From Bradyrhizobium liaoningense (GTDB lineage: Bacteria > Pseudomonadota > Alphaproteobacteria > Rhizobiales > Xanthobacteraceae), in contig NZ_JAFCJM010000061.1 of the NCBI RefSeq assembly GCF_018130955.1, forward strand, positions 1 to 40,942: DNA of 40,942 nt, in the 5' to 3' direction. The notes below the pieces were generated by a model. The model saw only the letters and a list, made by a program, of their open reading frames with translations. It made no database searches and was not told the DNA's origin. Both the position numbers and the translations under genes were made by a program. Below are positions 1-6,524 of the stretch, piece by piece (within the stretch, counting starts at the first letter, position 1; each line of letters opens with the position of its first letter).

Positions 1-89
1 TCCGACATCCGATCTCGACGCGCCCCTGCAAAAAGACCTAAATCACACAAAATCGAGACTTCTTCAGCAGCCTGCTAGGCCTGAATCGC

Positions 90-183
90 GTAGGGTGGGC
101 AAAGGCGCGAGCGCCGTGCCCACCATCCTTACCGTTACGCTTGCAGCAGAAGTGGTGGGCACGCTTCGCTTTGCCCGCCCTAC
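90..183. repeat. Palindromic intergenic repeat, family A copy 1
   Basis: A 94-bp element begins with GTAGGGTGGGCAAAG and ends with the inverse CTTTGCCCGCCCTAC. Each half can itself fold, because GGTGGGCA pairs with TGCCCACC, so the whole is an inverted repeat of two hairpins. Close copies lie at 2383-2479 and 29960-30050. This copy sits downstream of the 3' end of hppD. Positions 1-89 and 184-267 show no gene that can be supported. Confidence 0.85.
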
Positions 184-267
184 GGCTCCCACGTCGTCCC
201 AGACAAGCGCGCGCCGATCCGGGACGACACCTGTCGTGACGCGCCGGTGTACTCAACAGCAGCGCCC

Positions 268-1386
268 CTACGCCGCGTTGTCCACCTTCAGCACGCCACG
301 GCGGATCTGGTCTTCTTCGATCGATTCGAACAGGGCCTTGAAGTTGCCCTCGCCAAAGCCGTCGTCGCCCTTGCGCTGGATGAACTCGAAGAAGATCGGG
401 CCGATCGCATTGGCCGAGAAGAGCTGCAGCAGCACCTTGGTCTGGCCGCCGTCGACCACGCCTTCGCCGTCGATCAAAATGCCGTTCTTCCTGAGACGCG
501 CAACATCCTCGCCGTGCCCGGGCAGCCGCGCATCGACCTTCTCGAAGTAGGTGTCGGGCGGCGACGGCATGAAGGGCAGGCCGGCTTCGCGCAGGCCCTC
601 GATGGTGCGATGAAGGTCGCGGCAGCCGCAGGCGATGTGCTGGATGCCCTCGCCGCGATAGATTTTCAGATATTCCTCGATCTGGCCGGACTCGCCGGCA
701 TCCTCGTTGATGGGAATGCGGATCTTGCCATCGGGGCTGGTCAGCGCGCGCGAGAACAGGCCGGACGCGCGGCCCTCGATATCGAAGAAGCGGATCTGGC
801 GGAAGTTGAACAGTTTCTCGTAGAAGCCGGCCCAGACATCCATGCGGCCGCGATGGACGTTGTGGGTGAGATGGTCGAGATAGAACAGGCCCGCACCATG
901 GGGCCGCGGATCGCGCGCACCCGTCCACTCGAACTCGGAATCATAGGCCGAGCCTTTCGCGCCGTAGCGATCGACGAGATAAAGCAGGCTGCCGCCGATG
1001 CCCTTGATCGCCGGCACGTCGAGCGTCTTCTGCGCGGGTGAGACATCCGCAGGCTCAGCGCCGAGCGCGACCGCGCGCTCATAGGCGCGCTTCGCATCGA
1101 CCACGCGGAACGCCATCGACGGCGCGCAGGGGCCATGCTGGGCGACGAAGTCGAAACCGTGGGTGCCGGGCTGCTCGTTGACGAGATAGTTGATGTCGCC
1201 CTGGCGATAGACCGTGATCTTCTTGGTCTTGTGCCGCGCGACCGGCGCAAAGCCCATCAGCTTGAACAGCGCGTGCAGCTCTTCCGGATTGGGGTGGGCA
1301 TATTCGACGAACTCGAAACCGTCGGTGCCCATAGGGTTGTCGGCGCTGACAGTGGCAGGCGACGCATCGTGCGGAAACGGTCCCAT
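268..1386 (-). CDS. hppD: 4-hydroxyphenylpyruvate dioxygenase
   Basis: This 372-residue protein converts 4-hydroxyphenylpyruvate to homogentisate, the entry step of tyrosine catabolism, using non-haem iron. It has the two-domain vicinal-oxygen-chelate layout. The three expected iron ligands are visible: His172 in DHLTHNV, His250 in GIQHIA and Glu334 in FFEFIQRKGD. The family C-terminal signature GFGEGNFKALFESIE is intact. The ATG at 1386 is chosen because AGGAG lies 8 nt upstream; an in-frame TTG at 1392 is too close to that site. The gene is divergent from an Lrp-type regulator across 124 bp that contain a perfect 7-bp inverted repeat. Length is normal for bacterial HPPD and nothing looks broken. 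Confidence 0.97.
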   Translation of the reverse strand: MGPFPHDASPATVSADNPMGTDGFEFVEYAHPNPEELHALFKLMGFAPVARHKTKKITVYRQGDINYLVNEQPGTHGFDFVAQHGPCAPSMAFRVVDAKRAYERAVALGAEPADVSPAQKTLDVPAIKGIGGSLLYLVDRYGAKGSAYDSEFEWTGARDPRPHGAGLFYLDHLTHNVHRGRMDVWAGFYEKLFNFRQIRFFDIEGRASGLFSRALTSPDGKIRIPINEDAGESGQIEEYLKIYRGEGIQHIACGCRDLHRTIEGLREAGLPFMPSPPDTYFEKVDARLPGHGEDVARLRKNGILIDGEGVVDGGQTKVLLQLFSANAIGPIFFEFIQRKGDDGFGEGNFKALFESIEEDQIRRGVLKVDNAA

Positions 1387-1474
1387 CGGCAAGACTCCTG
1401 AATTGTCGTTGCTATGAACTATCCTTCATTGGGCGCGCAATGAGCGTGCAAACGGGCCGTGCCTGAGCTAAGAT

Positions 1475-1491
1475 ATGCACGATCCGTGCAT
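1475..1491. promoter_or_regulatory. Perfect inverted repeat between hppD and the Lrp gene; candidate operator
   Basis: ATGCACG and CGTGCAT form perfect 7-bp arms around an ATC spacer. The repeat lies in the divergent hppD/lrp intergenic region, 20 bp before the preferred lrp start and 88 bp before the hppD start. Lrp/AsnC regulators commonly bind imperfect palindromes near their own gene and a divergent target, so this is the obvious candidate operator. Binding is inference. Confidence 0.55.
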
Positions 1492-1510
1492 GAAAACGGG
1501 CAAACGACGC

Positions 1511-1990
1511 ATGCTTCAGCTTGACGCCTTCGATCTCAAGATCATCAGCGCGCTCCAGGACGACGGCCGCCTCACCAACCAGGAACTCGCCGATCTCGCA
1601 GGGCTGTCGGCCTCCCAATGCTCGCGGCGCCGGATGCGGCTCGAGGAAGAGAAGGTGATCTCAGGCTATCACGCCGACCTCTCCAGCGAGGCACTCGGTT
1701 TTGGCGTGATCGCCTTCATCCAGGTGACGCTCGCCACGCACTCGCCCGACAATTCAAAGCGCTTTCGCACCCTCGTCGGCCGCATCGACGAGATCCAGGA
1801 GGCCTATTCGCTGACCGGCGATGCCGATTATGTGCTGAAGGCGGTGCTGCGCGATCTCAAGGGCCTCTCGAACCTCGTCAACGACGTGCTGATGCCCCAC
1901 CAGAGCGTGGCGCATGTGCGCTCCTCGATCGTGCTCGACCGGCTGAAGGAGAGCACGCGGCTGCCGCTCAGGGAGTTGCGGCCTGGCTGA
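1511..1990 (+). CDS. Lrp/AsnC family transcriptional regulator
   Basis: This 159-residue protein has an N-terminal winged-helix domain (about residues 1-55, with LTNQELADLAGLSASQCSRRRMRLEEEKVI split as helix-turn-helix) and a C-terminal RAM/AsnC ligand domain that includes the typical ALTGDADYVLK-like stretch, here YSLTGDADYVLKAVL. In-frame ATGs also occur at 1475 and 1490. The first of these lies inside the inverted repeat and neither has a ribosome site, so ATG 1511, which begins MLQLDAFDLKII as in homologues, is preferred. Divergence from hppD suggests it senses an aromatic amino acid or its keto acid and controls hppD. The ligand and direction of control are inference. Confidence 0.93.
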   Translation: MLQLDAFDLKIISALQDDGRLTNQELADLAGLSASQCSRRRMRLEEEKVISGYHADLSSEALGFGVIAFIQVTLATHSPDNSKRFRTLVGRIDEIQEAYSLTGDADYVLKAVLRDLKGLSNLVNDVLMPHQSVAHVRSSIVLDRLKESTRLPLRELRPG

Positions 1991-2066
1991 AATCGAGGGA
2001 ATTTTGCCATTCGCGCCAAAGGCACGATCTGCGATGATATGCATCCCAGATGAGGGTGTTTTCGAG

Positions 2067-2378
2067 ATGGCGCTGCAACTCCGGCCGAACTGCGAATATT
2101 GCGATTGCGACCTGCCGCCTGATGCAACGAATGCGCGGATCTGCTCCTATGAATGCACGTTCTGTGCTGATTGCGTCGAGACAAAACTGTCCAACGTCTG
2201 CCCGAACTGCGGCGGCGGCTTTGCGCCGCGCCCGATCCGGCCGGCGAAGGAGTGGCGGGCGGGCGTGTGCGTGACGAAGCACGTGCCATCCGACAAGCGG
2301 GTGCATTTGAAGTACAGCCTGGAGGACGTCGCGGCGCATTGCGCGCGCGTACGCGACGTACCGCCCGAGGCGCGGTGA
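2067..2378 (+). CDS. DUF1272 small zinc-finger-like protein
   Basis: This 103-residue protein begins MALQLRPNCEYCDCDLPP. It has eight cysteines in CxxC-type pairs over the first 57 residues (CEYC, CSYEC, CADC, CPNC), the pattern of DUF1272, a small presumed zinc-binding family without a firm function. ATG 2067 is chosen over an upstream in-frame ATG at 2004 because the family starts with this sequence. The C-terminal 45 residues after GGGFAPRPIRP are less typical. The gene follows the Lrp gene by 76 bp in the same direction and converges on fahA across a palindromic repeat. Confidence 0.85.
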   Translation: MALQLRPNCEYCDCDLPPDATNARICSYECTFCADCVETKLSNVCPNCGGGFAPRPIRPAKEWRAGVCVTKHVPSDKRVHLKYSLEDVAAHCARVRDVPPEAR

Positions 2379-2382
2379 ATTC

Positions 2383-2479
2383 GTAGGGTGGGCAAAGCGA
2401 AGCGTGCCCACCATCTTTCCGCAAATGCAGCAAACGTGGTGGGCACGGCGCGCAAAGAGCGCGCCTTTGCCCACCCTAC
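2383..2479. repeat. Palindromic intergenic repeat, family A copy 2
   Basis: This 97-bp element starts GTAGGGTGGGCAAAGCG and ends with the inverse TTTGCCCACCCTAC. It fills almost the whole gap between the convergent DUF1272 and fahA genes. The location suits a bidirectional transcript end, but that role is inference. Confidence 0.88.
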
Positions 2480-2487
2480 AAATTCAC

Positions 2488-3759
2488 TCACTCCGCCGGC
2501 AGAATCGTCCCCTCGACCTCACCGAACCCGACGCGATAGCCGTTGCCCTGGCACCAGCCGCGCATGACCAGGCTGTCGCCGTCTTCGAGGAAGGAGCGTT
2601 TTACACCGCCGGGCAATTCGACCGGCTCGGTGCCGTTCCAGCTGATCTCCAGGAGGCTGCCGCGCTGATCCTTCTCCGGACCGGAGATGGTGCCTGAGCC
2701 GAGGAGATCGCCGACATTCATCGCGCAACCGCTGGAGGCGTGGTGCATCAATTGCTGCACCGAGGACCAGTACATGTATTTGAAATTGGTACGGCTGATG
2801 CTGGCGGGCGCGTTGGCGCCGGCGGCGCGCAGGGCGACGTCGAGCTCGACGTTATAGTTCTGCGGCTTGCCCTGCTTGAGATAGGCAAGCGGCGCCGGCT
2901 CCTGCTCCGGCCCCTGCAGGCGGAACGGCTCCAGCGCTTCGCGGGTGATGATCCACGGGCTGATCGAGGTCGCAAACGCCTTTGCGAGGAACGGCCCGAG
3001 CGGCACATATTCCCATTGCTGGATGTCGCGCGCGCTCCAGTCGTTGAGCAGCACGAAGCCAAAGATCATCTCCTCGGCCTGTTGCTCGGTCAGCATGCCG
3101 CCCATGGCGGAGGCTTGGCCAACCACGACGCCCATCTCCAATTCGAAATCGAGCCGCTTGCAAGGCGCAAAGCTCGGCACGTCAACCGTCGGCGGCTTCA
3201 GCTGCCCGCGCGGACGCTTCACCTTGGTGCCTGATACGACGACTGTGGAGGCGCGGCCGTTATAGCCGATCGGCATAAAAAGCCAGTTCGGCTGCAGCGC
3301 ATTATCCTTGCCGCGGAACATCACACCGACATTGGTGGCGTGTTCCTTGGACGAATAGAAATCGGTGTAGCCGGACACGCTGACCGGCAGGTGCAGCGTC
3401 ACGTCGGCCATCGGCACCAGTGCGCGCTCGCGCAATTCCCTGTTGTCGCGCAGCTCCGGATTGTCCGAGCGCAGGAGCTCGCTGATCCGCGCCCGCGTCT
3501 TCGCCCAGACCTTTGGCCCGAGCGCCATGAACGGGTTGAGACATTTTGACGAGAAAACGCCGAGCGGTCCGACGTCGAGTCGCGAGTCCTGCTCGAGCTC
3601 CCAGAGATCGAGCACGTAATTGCCGATCGCGACACCGACGCGGGGGGCGAGGCCGTCCCTGGTCGAGAACACGCCGTAAGGCAGGTTCTGGATCGGGAAG
3701 TCGGAGGTGGGGGAGACGTCGATGAAGGAGCGGTGGCTGGGGTCGTTGGGGTGGGGCAT
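2488..3759 (-). CDS. fahA: Fumarylacetoacetase
   Basis: This 423-residue enzyme hydrolyses fumarylacetoacetate to fumarate and acetoacetate, the last step of homogentisate breakdown. Typical family features are visible: YTDFYSSKEHATN, carrying the metal-binding Asp and the general-base His; DFELEMGVVVG, with the two metal-binding Glu; and LLNDWSARDIQQWEYVPLGPF, with a further metal Asp. Length matches the family. It is the last gene of the leftward run from 8138. It is separated from hmgA by 201 bp filled with a palindromic repeat, so it may be transcribed with hmgA or have its own start. GGGAA lies a few bases before the ATG. Confidence 0.97.
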   Translation of the reverse strand: MPHPNDPSHRSFIDVSPTSDFPIQNLPYGVFSTRDGLAPRVGVAIGNYVLDLWELEQDSRLDVGPLGVFSSKCLNPFMALGPKVWAKTRARISELLRSDNPELRDNRELRERALVPMADVTLHLPVSVSGYTDFYSSKEHATNVGVMFRGKDNALQPNWLFMPIGYNGRASTVVVSGTKVKRPRGQLKPPTVDVPSFAPCKRLDFELEMGVVVGQASAMGGMLTEQQAEEMIFGFVLLNDWSARDIQQWEYVPLGPFLAKAFATSISPWIITREALEPFRLQGPEQEPAPLAYLKQGKPQNYNVELDVALRAAGANAPASISRTNFKYMYWSSVQQLMHHASSGCAMNVGDLLGSGTISGPEKDQRGSLLEISWNGTEPVELPGGVKRSFLEDGDSLVMRGWCQGNGYRVGFGEVEGTILPAE

Positions 3760-3798
3760 TGGTTTCCCGCTGTGGACTCAGATGATGCTGACCTTTTC

Positions 3799-3956
3799 AC
3801 CCTCCCCTGGAGGGGGAGGGTCGGTTCGCATGAAGCGAAGCGGAATGCGAAACGGGGTGGGGTGACGGTCTTTCCGCATCGAACACTGCCCGAGTTGAGA
3901 GATCACCCCACCCCGCTCGCGCTACGCGCGATCGACCCTCCCCCTCCAGGGAGGGT
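3799..3956. repeat. Palindromic repeat between hmgA and fahA
   Basis: A 158-bp element begins ACCCTCCCCTGGAGGG and ends with CCCTCCAGGGAGGGT. The GGGGTGGGGTGA and TCACCCCACCCCGC blocks face each other inside it, so the whole can fold into one long stem. Unlike most repeats here, it lies between two genes of the same direction within a presumed operon. Confidence 0.85.
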
Positions 3957-3960
3957 AAGA

Positions 3961-5307
3961 TCACGGCTTGGTCGGATCGAAGCGCTTCTCCAGGCCCTTC
4001 CAGCAATCCGCATAGTCATCCTGCAAGGTCGCGGAGTTCGCGGCATGCGCAGTGACGCGCTGCGGGTAGCGGGTCTCGAACATGAAGGCCATGGTGCCGG
4101 TGAGCTTGACCGGTTTCAGCTCGCCGTTGCTGGCATGGTCGAAGGCGTCGCGGTCGGGGCCGTGCGGCAGCATGCAATTGTGCAGGCTCATGCCGCCGGG
4201 GACAAAGCCTTGCGGCTTGGCGTCGTAGACGCCGTAGATCAGGCCCATGAACTCGCTCATGATGTTCATGTGATACCAGGGCGGCCGGAAGGTGTTGTCG
4301 GCGACCATCCAGCGCTCGGGGAAGATGACGAAGTCGATATTCGCGGTGCCGGCCGTCTCCGACGGCGAGGTCAGCACGGTGAAGATCGAGGGATCGGGAT
4401 GATCGAAGGAGATCGCACCGACCGGCGAGAAGGTGCGCAGATCGTATTTGTAGGGCGCGTAATTGCCGTGCCAGGCCACCACGTCGATCGGCGAATGTGG
4501 CAACGTCGTCTTGAACAGCGCGCCGCCCCATTTCACGAACAGCTCGGTCGGCGTGTCCTTGTCCTCGTAGCAGGCGACCGGCGTCAGGAAGTCGCGCGCA
4601 TTGGCAAGGCAGTTGGCGCCGATCGGCCCGCGCTCCGGCAGCGTGAAGGCGCCGCCATAGTTTTCGCAGAGATAGCCGCGCGCGGGGCCGTTTGAAAGTT
4701 CGACACGGAACTTGACGCCGCGCGGGATCACCACGATCTCGCCGGGCTCAGCGTCGATGCGGCCGAACTCGGTGACGAGGCGCAGATTGCCCTGCTGCAG
4801 CACGAACATCAGCTCGCCGTCTGCATTGTAGAAGTGCTGGTTCTCCATCGATTTGGTGATGAGATAGACATGCGCGGCCATGCCGGTCTGGGTGTTGACG
4901 TCGCCGGCCGTCGTCATGGTCTGCACGCCCTGGAGGAAGGTGACCGGCTCCGTCGGGATCGGCGTTGGGTCCCAGCGCAGTTGCGCGATCGGCAGGTCGT
5001 TCTCATGGCAGGGCGCCGAGCGCCACAGGCCGGCATCGACCTTCTCGAAGCGTCCCGAATGTTTTACCGAGGGACGGATGCGGTAGAGCCAGGAGCGTTC
5101 ATTGGTGCCGCGCGGCGCAGTGAACGGCGAACCCGAGAGCTGCTCGGCATAGAGCCCATAGGCGCAGCGCTGCGGCGAGTTGCGTCCGATCGGCAGCGCG
5201 CCCGGCAGCGCCTCCGTCTCAAAACTGTTGCCGAAGCCGGACATGTAGCCCGGTGTCACCTGGGCTGTGCTGCGAACGATCTGATCAGGCGAGGTGTTGA
5301 TGTTCAT
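3961..5307 (-). CDS. hmgA: Homogentisate 1,2-dioxygenase
   Basis: This 448-residue non-haem iron enzyme opens the ring of homogentisate to maleylacetoacetate. The iron site is clear: His and Glu in YHMNIMSEFMG, six residues apart, and the second His in LHNCMLPHGPD. The start of the mature family sequence, TPGYMSGFGNSFETEALPGALP, is also present. ATG 5307 is preceded by a strong GGAGGAGG. That ribosome site lies inside the last codons of the upstream metallo-beta-lactamase-fold gene, whose TAG ends 2 nt before this ATG, so the two are probably translationally coupled. Length is normal. Confidence 0.97.
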   Translation of the reverse strand: MNINTSPDQIVRSTAQVTPGYMSGFGNSFETEALPGALPIGRNSPQRCAYGLYAEQLSGSPFTAPRGTNERSWLYRIRPSVKHSGRFEKVDAGLWRSAPCHENDLPIAQLRWDPTPIPTEPVTFLQGVQTMTTAGDVNTQTGMAAHVYLITKSMENQHFYNADGELMFVLQQGNLRLVTEFGRIDAEPGEIVVIPRGVKFRVELSNGPARGYLCENYGGAFTLPERGPIGANCLANARDFLTPVACYEDKDTPTELFVKWGGALFKTTLPHSPIDVVAWHGNYAPYKYDLRTFSPVGAISFDHPDPSIFTVLTSPSETAGTANIDFVIFPERWMVADNTFRPPWYHMNIMSEFMGLIYGVYDAKPQGFVPGGMSLHNCMLPHGPDRDAFDHASNGELKPVKLTGTMAFMFETRYPQRVTAHAANSATLQDDYADCWKGLEKRFDPTKP

Positions 5308-5309
5308 GA

Positions 5310-6266
5310 CTATCCTCCTCCTTGCAGGGCGGCCCACATTTCCTGGTCGCGCTTGTCGGTCCAGATCACGGGGTCGTCGATCCCGGACGCCTCGTCAAAG
5401 GCACGCGACACGTTGAACGGCAGGCAGTGCTCGTAAATGGCAAAGCTCGAAAACTTTGAGTCCATCACTTCGCGCGTCGCGGCCATGGATTCCTTCAAGG
5501 TACGGCCCTTGGCGACGGACATTTCGGCCGCGCCATAGAGTGAGGTGACGAAATCGCGCGTCATGGCGATCGCCTCGCGGCAGGTCGCGAGACCATTCAG
5601 CGCATCGCCGCGGCCCGGCGCGATCGCCTTGGGATTGAAGTTGCGGATCTCATTGAGCGTCAGCGGCCATTCGCGCAAATGCGCGTCGCCGCAATAGCAG
5701 GCCGAGTGATATTCGATGAGGTCGCCAGAGAACATCACCTGCGCATCCGGCACCCAGGCGACGATATCGCCGGAGGTGTGGCCTGCGCCCAACTGCATCA
5801 GCCGCACTTCGCGCTTGCCGAGATAGATCGACATCTCGCCGTCGAAGGTCAGTGTCGGCCAGGTCAGGCCTGGAATGCTCTGGGCGTCCTGGAACAGGCG
5901 CGGGAAGCGGCCATACTCGGAATCCCAATCCTGCTTGCCGCGCTCCTCGATCAGACGATAGGTCTCCTGCGAGGCGACGATGCCCTGCGCGTGATAGGCG
6001 GAGGCACCGAGCACGCGCACGGCGTGATAGTGCGACAGCACGACATACTTGATCGGCTTGTCGGTGACGGTCTTGACGCGCTCGATCACCTTGTTGGCCA
6101 TCGCGGGCGTCGCCTGGGCGTCGAACACGAGGCAGCCGTCGTCGCCTACGATCACGGCCGTGTTCGGATCGCCCTCGGCGGTGAAGGCGTAGAGATCGGT
6201 GCCGATCTCGGAGAAGGTGACCTTCTTTTCCGAGAGGTCGCCGGTGGATGCGAAGTTCTTCGCCAT
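5310..6266 (-). CDS. Metallo-beta-lactamase-fold protein with one degraded metal site
   Basis: This 318-residue protein has the MBL fold, but the HxHxDH signature reads H79-Y-H81-A-V83-R84. The Zn1 histidines (79, 81 and H163 in GAGHTSGD) and the bridging Asp (D182 in FSGDLIEY) are kept. The usual Zn2 Asp and His are Val and Arg, and the last His is Arg (R219 in APGRGDAL). The protein may bind a single metal or act on an unusual substrate; the reaction is unknown. It lies between the DUF2783 gene (21 bp upstream) and hmgA (2-bp gap), so a role in homogentisate or phenylacetate metabolism is likely. AAGGAAC precedes the ATG. No signal peptide is seen. Confidence 0.88.
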   Translation of the reverse strand: MAKNFASTGDLSEKKVTFSEIGTDLYAFTAEGDPNTAVIVGDDGCLVFDAQATPAMANKVIERVKTVTDKPIKYVVLSHYHAVRVLGASAYHAQGIVASQETYRLIEERGKQDWDSEYGRFPRLFQDAQSIPGLTWPTLTFDGEMSIYLGKREVRLMQLGAGHTSGDIVAWVPDAQVMFSGDLIEYHSACYCGDAHLREWPLTLNEIRNFNPKAIAPGRGDALNGLATCREAIAMTRDFVTSLYGAAEMSVAKGRTLKESMAATREVMDSKFSSFAIYEHCLPFNVSRAFDEASGIDDPVIWTDKRDQEMWAALQGGG

Positions 6267-6287
6267 CAGTTGTTCCTTTGGATCTTG

Positions 6288-6512
6288 CTATTGTTGTTGC
6301 TGTTGTTGCTGCTGGCCGTCGATCATGCGCCGCCTGGCGAGCGCGATCGCCTCGCGCAGCACGTCGATGTCGCCGATATGGTTGGCGAGGATCAAAACCA
6401 GCGCTGCGTCGAAATCGGCGCTCTGCTCGTCCGTGAGGTCGCGATGCGCTTCGACAACGGCACGAAAGGCGTCGTCGGGCAGCGCGAAATTCGAGCTGGT
6501 GGAAAGAGCCAT
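6288..6512 (-). CDS. DUF2783 small protein, candidate hydroxylase coupling protein, with poly-Gln tail
   Basis: This 74-residue protein (FALPDDAFRAVVEAHRDL ... LILANHIGDIDVLREAIALAR) belongs to DUF2783. It follows the flavoprotein monooxygenase by only 12 bp. This arrangement matches what is known of MhaAB of Pseudomonas putida, where a large flavoprotein works with a very small coupling protein to 6-hydroxylate 3-hydroxyphenylacetate; the equivalence is inference. ATG 6512 is used, with GAAGG about 9 nt upstream, rather than an in-frame TTG at 6518. The C-terminus is eight consecutive Gln encoded by CAG/CAA repeats directly before TAG, which looks like a repeat-expanded tail rather than part of the conserved domain. 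Confidence 0.8.
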   Translation of the reverse strand: MALSTSSNFALPDDAFRAVVEAHRDLTDEQSADFDAALVLILANHIGDIDVLREAIALARRRMIDGQQQQQQQQ

Positions 6513-6524
6513 GCGCAAAAACCT

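Noticed and set aside
90..183. CRISPR array or insertion sequence made of the intergenic repeats
   Set aside because: The repeats are single twin-hairpin units scattered between genes, without regular spacers, transposase genes or target duplications.
1475..1510. Longer N-terminus for the Lrp-type regulator starting at ATG 1475 or 1490
   Set aside because: The first ATG is part of a perfect inverted repeat, neither has a ribosome site, and homologues begin near MLQLDAFDLKII.
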